From assembly GCA_035048495.1 (NCBI GenBank), contig CM068549.1:18509103-18573102 (forward strand): a stretch of DNA of 64,000 nt, read 5' to 3'. Source of the stretch: Euptelea pleiosperma. Taxonomy: Eukaryota; Streptophyta; Magnoliopsida; Ranunculales; Eupteleaceae. Each line of letters opens with the position of its first letter. The first letter of the stretch is position 1. Position numbers and translations under genes: made by a program. Under the pieces are notes generated by a model that was not told where the DNA came from, did not search any database, and saw only the letters and a program-made list of their open reading frames with translations. Shown in pieces: positions 1 through 12,434 of this stretch.

Positions 1-3000
1 AGCTGGAACACTCAGTTTCTGAACATAGGATTGAAGAAGATTGCTTTGTTGAGCCCTGGCATTTACCAATAACAATGGGATCACAATGTTCTGCAGAACT
101 CATAAGCGAATAATCTTCCGTCTGCATGAAAAGATATTTTCATATATCAATCTCAGTTCAAACTTTTTGTTAATATTTAGAATTGCATTTTAGTGTTACC
201 TTGCAGATCTCATTTCATAAAAAAAGAGCAATGCGTAGAAAAAGAAGTTCCAGCTTAAAGATTGGTTATCACAGCGTATCCCCCAAGCACATTAATATCA
301 CCCTGTAAAACGTTGTTGGTTGATACCAATACAATGCGTATTGGTATTACATAACGGTGTCAGAGGGGGGTGATCTGGAAATATATGTAAAACTAAATTC
401 ACAGGGTAACAACTGTGATTTCACAAGTACCGTCAGATACTGATATGTCTTGGTCGTATTGGCAATACAATTGATACTATGTGATGAATAGCAGGGAAAC
501 AAGGCCTATACAACCTGTAAAAAGATGATAAAACTAGAAATACTTGAAAAATAACTTTCCTGTGACATGGTAGACTAGGTTCATTACTTGATCAACAATC
601 CCATGAGCTGTTTTTCCCCCAAAAATGGTAAATGGAGATACCAGATGGTAATTAGCATATGCATATATCTGGGTTACATTTAGACTTAAGGTTCAGATAT
701 AGACACATGTAAGACCAGTACATCAAAAGTCTGTACGCTGGATTCATGTAATGACCAAACACTTTCTAGCTGATTTTTATGTTATTCGTAAGACAAAGGT
801 TAGAAGAAGTGTATTTGGCCAGTTATGGACACAAACCTTTTACGTCCTACATCTCAACTGTACATGTAACTCGCCAGCCAAACCATTCAACCAATAGGCC
901 ACGCTTGCACAAATCATAGTTCAATAATCATACCCACCTTACTCTGCATTTTTTCTGAACACCCTACAAAGTCTACAGATGACTGGCCTTATAACTTGCA
1001 TTAACAACATGACAGTGGCAGTACGATAATACATCAAGTAGGCCTTTATGCGCATTTTACATACATAAGATTACTTTTCTTTTTTCAAATCTTTGTTCCA
1101 ACATGCATTTCCAATTCTTCTGATTTTTCATACTTTTTGGGAAGTTTTTTGGCATTATTTTGCGGATAGTGTATCGGCTGATACATATCGGTATTGATGA
1201 CGGCCAATACCATCACTGATACCGAAACTTTAACCCATGCTCTCTAATGATCAACCATTACCGTTTCACCCATAACACTTTAAGGAAGAATTTATCCTAT
1301 TCCTATTGAACATCAAATAATGAACTTGTACCCAAATAATACTAGCAACACTAAAGCATATTACAAGAGACAGTATACTACAACCACTGTTACCTGAATC
1401 CTTCAAAACCCATCAGAGTACCCACATTGACATGACAAGACATGGTTATGGGTATGGGTATGTAATCCAAGTTAGAGATAGCCAAGACGTACCCAAATAT
1501 TTATCATCATCATCACACACCTTATCCTAGCTATCTGGGGTCAGCAACATGAATCCTATTTCGCAATTCGACTCTATTAGGAGATATCTTTTATCAAGGC
1601 ACATGTCTTCAAATCTTTTGTTACTACCTCACCCAGGTCACTTTTGGCCTTCTTGCTCCCTTTATGGCCTTCAACTTGTACGAAAGCATTCGTCCTCACT
1701 GGTTCTATCGTTGGTCTTCGTTGTACAGGCCCAAATCATCTCAATCAACTTTCCCTTATTTCATCTCCTATTGGAGCTATTCCTAGATTTCTTCAAAAGT
1801 TCTCATTTCTATCTTTCCTAGTTTTTCCACTCATCCATCTCAACATCCTCATCTCTGCTACACTCATTCTATGAACATGTTGATTCTTAATTACCCAATA
1901 TTCAACTCCATAAAGTATAGCCAGTCTTACTACTGTATTCTAAAACATCTTTACTACTGTTTTCTAAAACATATTTATGTTATAAACACAATATTTTTAA
2001 AAAAACATAGCATTTTTTTTATAATGTAAGAAAACAATAAAAATATTATAATTACAATGATATTACAATATTAACTATATAACCACGTCCTAGTACCCCC
2101 AAGCCTTGGGGTCAAGAAAACCTGACGTTTGGACCCAACACCTCTACCATTCCCAGGAAACATAGACTACATCACTAAAATGAATGGAACATCACCTAGT
2201 ATCAACATTTCGGAGCACCTCCTTAGTAATAATCATTTCAATGTGAGAAGGAAAAGTGATAACCCAACATACATCAATGTCCATCTTTTAAGCTGATATC
2301 CAGTGACACATCATACCCCTATTCCCTTCCTAAAAAGGTGCGAAAGCTTTGTTGAGTGTCCCCAAATCCTGTACTTTACTACTATCAAATTAGGTAAAAT
2401 GTTTGATGGGCCAGTATGTTCAGTCAAAGTTACTCAATTGAGTCAACCGGTCGTGCTTTCTTTTCTTAGAGGCGTAGCCTAAAGCCTTTGTGATAATTAT
2501 GGTTCACCTGTCGTTGTGCACTAAAAGGTCAGCTCTCTAAATCATTTTGCTTAATTTCAAATTATAGTCGAAGTGTATCCGAAGGGTAATCACATGCCAT
2601 TCTTAGCTTCGAAAATCATCCCACAAATTTAATTTCTATACAAAATATTGAAATTCAAGAAATTTTTATAGAACTACGTAAAATCCATTCAAAGAAACAC
2701 ATGAAAAAAATTCACTCTAAATTCAACAAGAATATGTCTTAATTGAACCAGAGTAATCAAAAGTTTTGGCTTGAAGATCAAAACCTCAACCCAAAATAAA
2801 AATGAATTATCCCCAAATTACCAGACATGGAGCAGATATTCTGCATCAAACAAATCAGCTACAGAAAGCAAAATTTAGGGTGACTTAGATTCGAATACGT
2901 CGATAAATGTAGCCAAACAGCTCCAGAAATTCAAGAAATCGATGAGGTGAAAAAGGAAATAGAAGAAAAAGAGGGGTTTTTTCCTTGAAATTACCTCCTC

Positions 3001-3120
3001 AATGGGAGGGTGAGAAGTGGAGGAGGCGCCGCAGAGGAAGGAGAAGAGCGTGTATTTGGTGGTGCGGTTGAGTCGGGGACGAGAAGGGCGCGCCCCCAAA
3101 CGACTGTTGCTTGAACCCAT
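1..3120 (-). CDS. N-myristoylation-type, RING-family-like protein; exon 1 and part of exon 2
   Basis: Exon 1 is 2995-3120 (42 codons) and opens MGSSNSRLGARPSRPRLNR. Gly2 and Ser6 fit an N-myristoylation signal, suggesting membrane anchoring. The exon ends ...PPIEE before a GTAATT donor in phase 0. An upstream in-frame ATG at 3150 exists; I prefer 3120 because it gives the myristoylation motif. Intron 1 is 122-2994 (about 2.9 kb). Exon 2 begins at 121 after the acceptor TTTTCATGCAG and stays open for 40 codons to the window edge (TEDYSLMSSAEHCDPIV...), also in phase 0. From memory, the N-terminus resembles a plant RING/U-box family starting MGSS.SRLGSRPSR; the RING itself would lie outside the window, so the function is inferred. 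The intron holds no recognisable gene, only degenerate GATAC-rich inverted repeats near 300-500 and 1130-1240. Confidence 0.6.
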
Positions 3121-3436
3121 TCTTTTTTCTATCTGCACCTCAAGACCCACTCACCTTTCTTCTTCTTCTTTTTCGCTTCTTAGCAGGCGAGAGAGAGAGG
3201 GATAGGAAATAAGAGATAGGCGCAGGGCGCGAGCCGTTCTTTTCAGCGGAGCGCCTGTGAATGATTAGTCTCAAGCACAGTAGGTGTACACGTAGCTCTC
3301 AACGGGACCCACCATTTAGTGGGTCCCACATAAGGAGATCCAACCGGGGCCCAAAGTAATATGATTGGATGTCCTGAGGCATTTCAGCTTTACCGTATTC
3401 AAGTAAAAATAACGAGTCGTTCTATGGCGCGCGCGG
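3121..3436 (-). promoter_or_regulatory. 5' leader and proximal promoter of the RING-like gene
   Basis: A GA/CT-rich leader lies directly upstream of the ATG at 3120 (TTCTTCTTCTT and GAGAGAGAG tracts near 3160-3205). Farther upstream, 3256-3425 is one copy of a duplicated segment whose second copy starts at 3861. No clear TATA box was identified. MULE-type MITEs begin only about 315 bp upstream of the start codon, so they sit inside the likely promoter. Confidence 0.4.
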
Positions 3437-3839
3437 AGTAAAACTTGGGTCACAAGATGTTGTGACGGAAGCCTGTCACAGCACCCAAGACGAGCCACGT
3501 GGCATATTATTAGAGGACGATGACCGTATGGATGTTTGGCCAGTCCCTCGGTGGACTGGTACACAGAAAATTAGGCTGATTAGTGATTTCTAACCGATTC
3601 GGTTGAAGTTATTTTCATGGGTTGATTTTAACAGTAAGAATTTGAGCATTATTGAGCTTTATTTGGGTGCAACAATCCAAAGGTTTTAAACAACTAATCA
3701 GGCTGATTTTTGGTTTGTAGGTCCACCAAGGGACTGGCCAAACATCCATACGGTCAGCGCCCTCTGATCATGTGCCACGTGGCTCGATTGAGTGTTGTGA
3801 CCGGCTTCCGTCACAACATCTTGTGACACAAGTTTTACT
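3437..3839. mobile_element. MULE-type foldback MITE, G-box family, intact copy
   Basis: The element starts AGTAAAACTTGGGTCACAAG and ends in the inverted counterpart, ...CTTGTGACACAAGTTTTACT. Flanks are CGCGCGCGG (3428-3436) and CGCGCGGGG (3840-3848), an 8/9 match and thus a 9-bp target duplication as made by Mutator-like elements. Each arm continues through GAGCCACGTGGC and the sequence around GACCGTATGGATGTTTGGCC, and its reverse complement closes the other arm. A non-palindromic spacer of about 120 bp lies between the arms. There is no coding capacity. Confidence 0.85.
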
Positions 3840-3952
3840 CGCGCGGGGTGAGCGGGGGCTTGTGAATGATTAGTCTCAAGAACAGTATGTGCACACGTGG
3901 CTCTCAACAAAGATCGGGACCCAACATTTAGTGGCTCCCACACTGAAAGAGG

Positions 3953-4150
3953 AGTAGAAACTTGTATCACAGCGTTCTGAGAGATGCTTCTGTCACAATT
4001 GAATCGTTTAGAAATCACTAATCAGGCTGATTTTTGGTTTAGAGAGGTCCACTAAGGGACTGGCCAAACATCTCAACGGTCAGCGTCCACTAAGAATATG
4101 CCATGTGGGCTGTGATTTTCATTGTGACAGAAGCATATGACAGAACGCTA
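3953..4150. mobile_element. Short derivative of the G-box MITE family
   Basis: This roughly 200-bp element holds one inner arm of the family (aatcactaatcaggctgatt ... ggccaaacatc) between inverted repeats containing AGCGTTCTG and GCTTCTGTCACAAT. Flanks TGAAAGAGG and TGAAAGAGA give an 8/9 match, a probable 9-bp target duplication. It interrupts the second copy of the promoter duplication, splitting it into 3861-3952 and about 4154-4225. The exact termini are uncertain because its ends are less symmetrical than in the full element. Confidence 0.55.
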
Positions 4151-4225
4151 TGAAAGAGATCCAACGATAAGATAATTGGATGATCGAAGACATTTCAGTT
4201 CAAGAAAAGGTGTAACCAGGTAGAC

Positions 4226-5774
4226 CAAACATTCATTGGTTGGGGTGAGCCCAAAGTGTGCCACGAGGAATTTTTGGTAATTTTTGACATACCCGCAAAG
4301 AAATCATCAATCAATTTGATTTTTAGTGTGTTTATCCACCAATAGGTGGGCTGAACATCCATGCAGTTATTAGACCCAAAAAATAATCTATGTAGGGCCG
4401 TGAGAGTCCTCTACTTGGACTGCAATGGCACTACGTGAGTCCTCTGCATCCAAATTTTTTCGTAGTTGATTATCATGAATAGTTGTTAAATAACATTTTT
4501 TACTATATAAAGTAAAAATTTTAATTAAAATATCATATATATTAATATGTTAAATATAAAAAGGCTTTATATGGAGTTTTCGCTTTAGGCCTCATCTTGC
4601 ATCGAGACGGCCCTGGTTATAAGTTACCATCAAGCAGAATAAAAAATTTATAGTTCCAAACATTTATAACTAAAAATATTTGTAGAAGCAAATATTTCTA
4701 TCCTGCAAAAAATACCGGGCCGAAACTCCAATTGGGAAGTGAAAAATGCTATAAATAGTAAGGTATGGATGTAACATGAACATGAGTATTGTCCATGGGA
4801 CCAATCCAGATGATTATTTATAAGATAAAATGGTATGTGCCCTTTTTTGTTTTGAGGGTCCTAAAGGCGTTCCAGCACATACAGGGGATTGGATGGCACC
4901 CACATGGGTCGTCTGATCTAGAAGATCTCTTACACCAAATACTCTTTTAACAGTAAAATAGGGTGAATTATTCAACAAAATGCCTACAGATCCTATGGTT
5001 ATAAGTGATTTTTTAGCTTGCTAGATCACTAAGGGGAACCCATCGATTGATAGGTTGCACCCTTTGCATGCACACCATTGTACCTGCCTGCTTACAATTG
5101 GTGCCTGGCTGCTTACAATGGAGCCGCTCAAAAAGAGCTCCCCATGGATTCTCCATGTCTTGTTGCTGTTTGTTTGTTATTTTTTCGGTCACGATGAATT
5201 ATAGAACAAGATTGTACTTGTCTCTATGTTACAAACTTCTTTATCATAATTAAAATTTTCTTTTCATATGAATTCTTATGTGATTCGTGCAAAGAAAAAA
5301 AAATCAAAGTACAAGTTCTACATCGGTAGGAGTTGCAAGTGAAATTTTGAAACCTTAGTAATTATCATTGGCATGAACATGCATGTATGCTTCGAACGAG
5401 TGGGATACTCCAGTTCATATTGACATGACCGATAGTAGAGGTGACAATAGTGAGTTGCCATAAATTTCTGAAGATGTGTATGTAGGGAATCGATTCAAAG
5501 AGGATGGCATTAGAATTGTTGAGACTTGTAAAATATTTTCATAGTACTTTTGTTTGATAGACCTCTTTTTTATTATCATATTTGACATGATTTTTTTGGA
5601 TATATAAGGCAAATATTTTATAAATGATCTCACTTTTATAGATTATTATAATTTATATGATTTAAGTAAATGGATGTGTATTTTTGTAGGTAACATATTG
5701 TAGTACAAATTGTTTTAACATCGAGTTATTTGTGAAGATATATTTTTAAAGACAATAAGTTCCTTAATTTATTG

Positions 5775-5872
<98 letters not shown>

Positions 5873-6033
5873 CGACAAGAATATTGATTTTTAATAATTT
5901 TAATAATTTGAAACAATAAAAGAATGATTAATTATTTTAGTGGCGACATTTTTTAATAAATGACGGCAATGATTTGTAATAATTTAAAACATAACTTCAC
6001 ATTTAATTCATTTATTCATAAATATAATGAAAC
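4226..6033. other. Intergenic AT-rich DNA without a supported gene
   Basis: I see no credible coding exon. Near 4562-4613 a stretch reading towards GACGGCCCTG resembles the end of a hAT-like element, but no matching target duplication was found. The rest is AT-rich, with the long (AT)n tract listed separately. Confidence 0.5.
5778..5871. repeat. (AT)n microsatellite, about 46 units
   Basis: Uninterrupted TA dinucleotide repeat of about 93 bp. Confidence 0.97.
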
Positions 6034-6272
6034 TATGGCCCTGCTCGATCGGTATCGTCGCAAATATTTGTTTGCAAATGTTTGTAGCATGTTTTTTGAC
6101 ATTTTTAGGTGCTTGGTTGCACCCCACCATTATTCATCTGGGTAAATATTTATCGTGAATCTATATTTTTACGGTTTGAGTTGTTAATGTTTGCAATGAA
6201 AAAATGACTGCAAATATTTACCTTATGACTCGAGCTTACTTGAAATATATATAATGTCTGGCCCCTAGATGG

Positions 6273-6660
6273 AGAATAAAATTTTGCTCACTGCCCATGA
6301 TGACTACCCGCAATATGAGCCACATGGTACACTTTTAGAAGACGCTGACCGTATGGATGTTTGGTCAATCCTAAATGGGCCTACAAATAAAAAATCAGCC
6401 TAACTAGTGATTTCAAATCTTTGGATCCTAGTACCCAAATAATGGTCAATAATGCTCAAATTCAACGGTTAAAATCAATCCATGAAAATGACTCCAATCC
6501 AACACTTAGACATCACTAATCAAGTTATTTTTTATTTGTTGGTCCATTTAGGGATTGGCTAAACATCCATATGGTCAGTATCCTCCACAAATGTGCCACG
6601 TGGCTCATATTGTGGGTGGTCATGGGGGCAGTCATTTTGGAGGGTCAGCAAAGTTTTACT
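6273..6660. mobile_element. MULE-type foldback MITE, G-box family
   Basis: A full-length copy (388 bp) flanked by CCTAGATGG (6264-6272) and CCTAAATGG (6661-6669), an 8/9 match 9-bp duplication. The right arm keeps GTGCCACGTGGCTCATATTG; the left arm has CCACATGG instead of the G-box. This copy and the one at 3437 agree on the termini AGTAAAACT/AGTTTTACT. Confidence 0.82.
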
Positions 6661-6689
6661 CCTAAATGGACATCCAGACCAAAAAAATA

Positions 6690-6795
6690 GTTTGTAGTAG
6701 GGATTGGCCAAACATCCATACGGTTAGTGTCCATTAAGAGTACTATTCCACTTGGCTCATATTGTGCGTGATCAACAAAGTTCTACTTTGACCAA
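6690..6795. repeat. Partial right arm of the G-box MITE family
   Basis: Contains GGGATTGGCCAAACATCCAT, ACGGTTAGTGTCC and CTTGGCTCATATTGTG, ending AAAGTTCTACT. There is no left arm. Confidence 0.7.
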
Positions 6796-7120
6796 CAGAT
6801 AATTGGGTCCCGTCCAAAATCAACTTGCCTGGACTATCTCATGATTCTCATCCATTTGTTCCGTTGTTTGATTGGTTGTGATCATCCAGTTCCATTGACC
6901 TTGTCTGTAAGTGATATCCATCTCCTATTTTGGATTTATCAAGGACTCACAAAATATGAAAATATTTGCATTGCACCCTCCACCCAAGCAGTGGAAATAT
7001 ATTTGCAACAGATTTTACGGGTTAATACCAGGCAATTGAAAATGTTTAAATGTGCAAACATTTATAACTATAAATATTTATAGAGTTGCAAATATTTATT
7101 AGATACCAAGCAGGGCTTAT

Positions 7121-8768
7121 ATGTACATCATCATAAGTAAAAATACAAATAAAAAGATCACGTTCATCAGGCTTTTAATAAACTATGCATGCATCATCAC
7201 ATATCTCTGACCTGCAAATAAAATATGATTAGGCACTATCCAAAAATACAACATATGTGATAAATCAAAGATAATTAATATACTCCAAATTTTAAAAATT
7301 AAAGTTCCAAAATATTTATATTCTTAAGTTAAATCATTCAAACGAGCTCCAAACTTAATGTCACACTCCAAAACCCATATCATATCAAAATAACTCAATT
7401 ACTAAATTTAACTTAAATTTGACGTTGACTATGCCTACAAAATTTTTGATAAAGTCTCATTTATTTTATTAACACTTGAAAAAATATTACTTGATAGACA
7501 GTTTATAAGTTGATTTAAAAATCCACATAATCTTTAACACATGTCTCAAAAACTGCAGCAAAAGACTTAATATATATAAATAACATGAAAAATCATACAT
7601 TAAATTAAAACAACTCAATTACTAAGTTTGAGTTAAATTCAGAGTTGACTATCTCGACATAAATTTTAGCAGTCTCCTATGTTTTATTGATAATTGAAAA
7701 ATAATCACATGATAGACACAATTTATAAGTTGAATTAAAGATTCATACAATTCCTAGTATCACTAACCATTTATTTCATTCAAAAAATAAACATGGATTA
7801 CATTTTTTTTAAAAAGTAAATATATGTAAAGTACCTAAGTATATATCCTCATGTACCTGACATATATGCAAAAGATTACGACAAAAGTAATATTCATATT
7901 CAAAAACTCCCACAATTATACATTCTTCTATCAAACATGATACGTACTTTATACATATAAAGAATGTAAATATTTTCTATATTTATAATGAAAAAATAAT
8001 GCAATGAGATAAGGGAACTTAGTAGTTCTACACCACTCATTCTCAAAAGATTTAAAAATATTTTGATTTTTCATGGCACCCAAAACATACAGAAAATAAG
8101 CCCTGTAACACAATCTAAGATCCATTGGACCCTATGTATAAAAGAAAACTCTTACCTGACTATGAGGTGGTTGTCGGTCAAAGGTGGATGGATGTTAACC
8201 CAATGGTGGAGCTCCTCCCAAAGATCTTCACGGCTACAACACCTTAATCTTAGACGTGTTAAGAAATGGTGGTTGCACTTCCTTTGACAGCAACTCCACA
8301 GTCTTCACATGATGGGAATGAGGAAGGATGATGAGTTGTACTTGTAAATAGATGGAGAAGGCTTGGACAGTGATGAAGGGTTGGATATTAATAAATAAAT
8401 GGAGAAGGTTGGGTTAGTGATAAGTAGTTTGAAGCCCAATAAATTTAGGTTTATATGTGAATTCTCGGTAGACGTGAGAAGAAAGAAATAAAATAATTTA
8501 CCATTAATGATGATTTTGAAAAAAAAATTAAAATTAAATAAAATAAAAATATAGTTAAAGATGAAGGGGGGAGGGATTTGGATGGACATGGGTTTTGGAC
8601 TTTTGCTAATTGAAAAAAAAAAACAAATAAAGGGTAAGATGGGAGACGTCTCCTACTAGAGAGTTTGATACTTGGGTACCTCACTTTTTTTAAGGGCTAA
8701 ATATTTGATTATTAATAATTCATTATTAATTTTTATAAATATTAATGCTTATAAGATACCTATCTATA
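7121..8768. other. AT-rich intergenic DNA, no gene seen
   Basis: Low-complexity AT-rich sequence with no convincing exon, repeat boundary or RNA gene. Two related segments (about 7370-7530 and 7600-7760) share motifs such as TTTATAAGTTGA, suggesting an old local duplication. Confidence 0.5.
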
Positions 8769-9029
8769 TCTATACTACTTATAAAAGCATAGATCTTAGA
8801 AAAACTTTTGATTACCTATTTTGCCCCTATGAAAAATGAAACCTACATTCTACCTATTAATTAACTTTATTAAATTTTAGAAACTTATTAAAACTGGGTT
8901 CTCTCTTATATGCACTCTCCAATGTCTCTCTCCTATTTGCACAATGGCTCTCCTCGTGAAATTTCTCTCATCTCTTACCGTCGTTTCTAACATTACCAAA
9001 TATGTGTCCTAATAATTCCTTGATTCTAA

Positions 9030-10653
9030 GGGTCTGTTTGGTAACCCAGAATTGAGCTAGATTTGGATCTGTAATTCTTGGAATCACAAATATGTGTGTT
9101 TGGGAGGATCGAATTCCAGAAATTATATTTCAAATTCTGTGATTTTACCAAAATTAGAAGTTTAGGGGGGAGAAGAAACTTCTAATTCCCGGAATTCTAT
9201 TTCTGGATGGAGAGATTCTAGAGAATTTTTTTTGGGCTCCAACTCTCACACTCATCCTTAGGTGGACCTATAAATCAAAAATCACCAAGATTAGTTATTT
9301 GCAACCATTGGATTGGTGTCTTTCTATTTTGTTGATTTTTAACCGTATGATATCTGACAATATTTGGGGTATTTATATCCAAAGGTTAGAAAATTCTAAT
9401 CAGCTTGAATTTTAGCACGCGGGTCCACCTAGGGATGGGACAAACATCCATATGGTCCGTGGTCTCTACTAATGTGCCACGTGGCTCATATGATCCATCA
9501 TCGATGGATTACAAATTTGGAACCGTTTGATTGATGTCTTTTATGGGTTGATTTTTAACCGTGGGATAAATAGCATTAGTTGGGGTACGAAGATCCAAGT
9601 TGGGAGATAACTAATCTGCCTGATTTTAGTTTGTAGGTCAATCTAGGGATGTAATTAACCATTGGATTGGTATCTTTTATGAGTTGATTTTTAATCGTAG
9701 GATTTCTAGCATTAGTTGGGGTACGAAGATCCATAGCTTATAAATAACTAATCAACCTTATTTTTAGTATGTAGGCCTACATAGAGATGGGACATACGGT
9801 ATTAGTGATTTGTAACCATTGGATTTGTGTCTTTTTATGGGTTGATTTTTAACTATGGGATATCTAGCATTATTTGAGGTACTCAAATATAAAGGTTAGA
9901 AAAAACTAATCAGCCTGATTTTTAGTATGTAGGTCCACCTAGGGATGAGACAAACATCAATATGGTCTATTGTCTCTAATAATGTGCCACATGGCGCACT
10001 CATAATGTGCCCCATCATTAGTGTTGATAATAGACATTCGTATTTGTTGCATTATGTGCCACTTACGCTTTAGCCATTAAGATTTTGGCACGGATTAATC
10101 AGATATAGTAAAAGTACCTCAAATATAAAGGTTAGAAAAAACTAATCAACTTGATTTTTAGTATGTAGGTCCACCTAGGGATGGGACAAACATCAATATG
10201 GTCTATTGTCTCTTATAATGTGCCACATGGCGCACTCATAATGTGCCTCATCATTAGTGTTGATGATGGACATCCGTATTTGTTGCATTATGTGCCACTT
10301 AGGCTTTAGCCATTAAGATTTTGGCACGGATTAATCATAGTAAAATAATTATTAGAATAATTTTTTTCTTTAAAGTAGCGTCAATAATAGTAAATTGACG
10401 GAGGACAAAAAAAGAACAATCATTATAACATAAAGTTCATGAAATGATATTTTTCTTATATAAATAAATGGAAAATTCAATTCGGTTAGATATCCAAACA
10501 ACTAAAGTTAGAATTTATTGGGAATTCCAAGTAATTTCCACAGTGTAACCAAACACAAGAAATTTTAATTCTTCGAATTCAAATTCTTAGAAATCACAAA
10601 TCCTGAAATTCTATTTTCAATTCTAAATCCATGTCTGGTTGACAAACAGACCC
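9030..10653. mobile_element. Harbinger/Tourist-like element inside the Helitron
   Basis: Left end GGGTCTGTTTGGTAACCCAG and right end CTGGTTGACAAACAGACCC are near-inverse, with AT-rich subterminal arms containing repeated AATTC motifs. The flanks are TAA (left) and TAG (right), an imperfect 3-bp duplication. The interior consists of several copies of G-box-MITE arm sequence. Confidence 0.6.
9891..10345. repeat. Two tandem 236-bp units derived from MITE arms
   Basis: The sequence from aaaggttagaaaaaactaat at 9891 recurs at 10127 with few differences, through ATGTGCCACATGGCGCAC to TTGGCACGGATTAATCA. Earlier, more diverged copies of the arm part occur at about 9410-9490, 9610-9650 and 9750-9800. 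Confidence 0.85.
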
Positions 10654-10819
10654 TAGCCGTCTATCTCTTGTGGCTGTTACAATATTGTTCACATGCAACG
10701 CACGTATACACCAACTAGTATGTTATAAATGCGTGGATCACTAAATAATGTATTTAATATACCATAGATATATTAATGTCAAAAATGTTTAACATGGTTG
10801 TAGGATTTATGATACACAC

Positions 10820-11214
10820 TAGGGCTAGCAATGGATTGGATCAAACTCGAGATTCGATCTGAAAAACCAAGTCCGAAACTTTATTTTTCGTTATCGGATC
10901 GGTATTGGATCAATCTTGTCCCGATTCGATATATGCCCGATATCTGTACTATATATAATATTTTTTATATAGATATATATTTAATTGCATAAAAGTATTT
11001 AAATATATATTAATTAAATAAATGTTATACATGTATATATATTATATACATATGGGATCGGATCGGATTAGACCCGAAACCGATCTAATCATATTGGATC
11101 GGTTCCGGAACTGAATTTTATTGATCCGATCGGGTCCAGATCAGTTGGATTTCTTATTGAATCTATACCAAATCAGTACCAATCCGACTCGAACCCGGCC
11201 CATTGCCAGCCCTA
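10820..11214. mobile_element. hAT-type MITE with exact 8-bp TSD
   Basis: Termini TAGGGCTAGCAATGG and CCATTGCCAGCCCTA are inverse apart from one base. They are flanked by ATACACAC on both sides (10812-10819, 11215-11222). Arms are rich in GATCGG-type words, and the spacer is AT-rich with no coding. The ends belong to the same broad family as the larger element at 27801. Confidence 0.85.
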
Positions 11215-11222
11215 ATACACAC

Positions 11223-12434
11223 CTTATTATTTTCATATACTTATAGATGTGATATGTACATACCCATAAAATAATTAATAAAATAGATTAAAATTTATGT
11301 AACCTAGCTACCAATAAATCTAATAATATCTAAGTGTTAATCAACACCTATGGAACTCAAAATGGCTCAAAAATTTGTGGGTCCCACCAAGTTCATGTGG
11401 ACTGCACGAGAAATACCCTTAAAACTATGAAAATTCAATTATCTCATAATTGGCCAAAATTTCACGTGAATGTTCTATTAGTTATATAATCACATTTCAT
11501 GAAAAAATGCGTGAAAAGAGTTTCAAATCTTCAATTTGAGTGGAAGGACCAGAATATTCCTTTAAGGGATTTGAGGGTTTTACACTCTCAAAGGGACGTT
11601 AATTAGATTTAAGTGGGCTCCACACACTCTATATACAAACAAGTGGGTCCCATATATATATATATGCTTACTATATAGAAAGTTCGTAAGGGGTGTTTGG
11701 GAACACAAAAAAGTAACTTCTTGATTTAATTAAGTCAAGAAGTTGAAAAGATAATTTAGATTGTGTTTAATTTTTAAGTTCTAATAGTAAAAAATTGACT
11801 ACAAACAGAAGTTAACAAAATTGGCTTCTAACTTCATAAGTAATTACTTCTTCTAATTTTATTTCAATTTAAACACATATTTAACTAAAAACTTAAGCGA
11901 AACTTTCGTAATCTAATATTTGCCCCTTTATTCGTTTAAGATAAATTGTAAATAACCACTTCAACCATTTTTTAATGAGAAAAATATCTCTCTAAACCTT
12001 TAGTACAAATTATAAATGACCACTTTATCCTTCCGTATAAAATATTCCTTTTTCATTTTCCAAACACACTTTTACTTCTAGTATCTTCTACTACAAGTAG
12101 ACATGTTTCTACTTCTTGTTCTGAAACAGGGCTAAGCAAAGATTGAAAGAGATGTAAAAAAAATCAAATAGAAAATATTTGTAGTGTTTGCTCTACCCAA
12201 CCACAACAAAATATTTGTATTAGATTTTCTAAGTTATCATTAAGCAGCATAATATTTTCAGAGTTTCAAACATTTATAACTACAAATGTTTGTACAGAGA
12301 CTACAGGTAAATATTTATATATTGCAAACTATACATAGAATACCAAACAGGCCCTTAGTCTTATGATTAGAGTATCCGCGGCGCGAAGAGTCCCGTTTAA
12401 ATTTTCTTAAAGGTAGTTCCAAATTGATTCGTTG
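11223..12434. other. Intergenic DNA with degenerate inverted-repeat remnants
   Basis: No gene is supported. Remnants include a possible element beginning near GGGTGTTTGGGAACAC (about 11691). A right-end fragment, ATACCAAACAGGCCCT, near 12340-12355 resembles the end of the element at 6037-7117. Confidence 0.4.

Larger units (their letters stand above)
6037..7117. mobile_element. Harbinger-like inverted-repeat element hosting MULE MITEs
   Basis: Left end GGCCCTGCTCGATCGGTAT and right end ATACCAAGCAGGGCT are near-inverse and flanked by TAT on both sides. Both subterminal regions carry related AT-rich repeats around CAAATATTTG. The interior contains an inserted MULE MITE (6273-6660) and a partial second one. 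The 3-bp duplication is weak support, so the boundaries are tentative. Confidence 0.5.
8769..10718 (+). mobile_element. Non-autonomous Helitron, 1950 bp
   Basis: The 5' end is TCTATACTACTTATAAAAGC and the 3' end is CTAG, located exactly between host A (8768) and T (10719), the Helitron target. A near-terminal hairpin, ACATGC-AAC-GCACGT (one stem mismatch), lies 9 nt before the terminal CTAG. There is no target duplication, as expected. No Rep/helicase coding is visible; the interior is occupied by a Harbinger-like insertion and G-box-MITE-derived repeats. Confidence 0.82.

Noticed and set aside
4396..4613. Complete hAT element near 4400-4613
   Set aside because: The right end GACGGCCCTG is plausible, but the left end and flanks give no matching 8-bp duplication.
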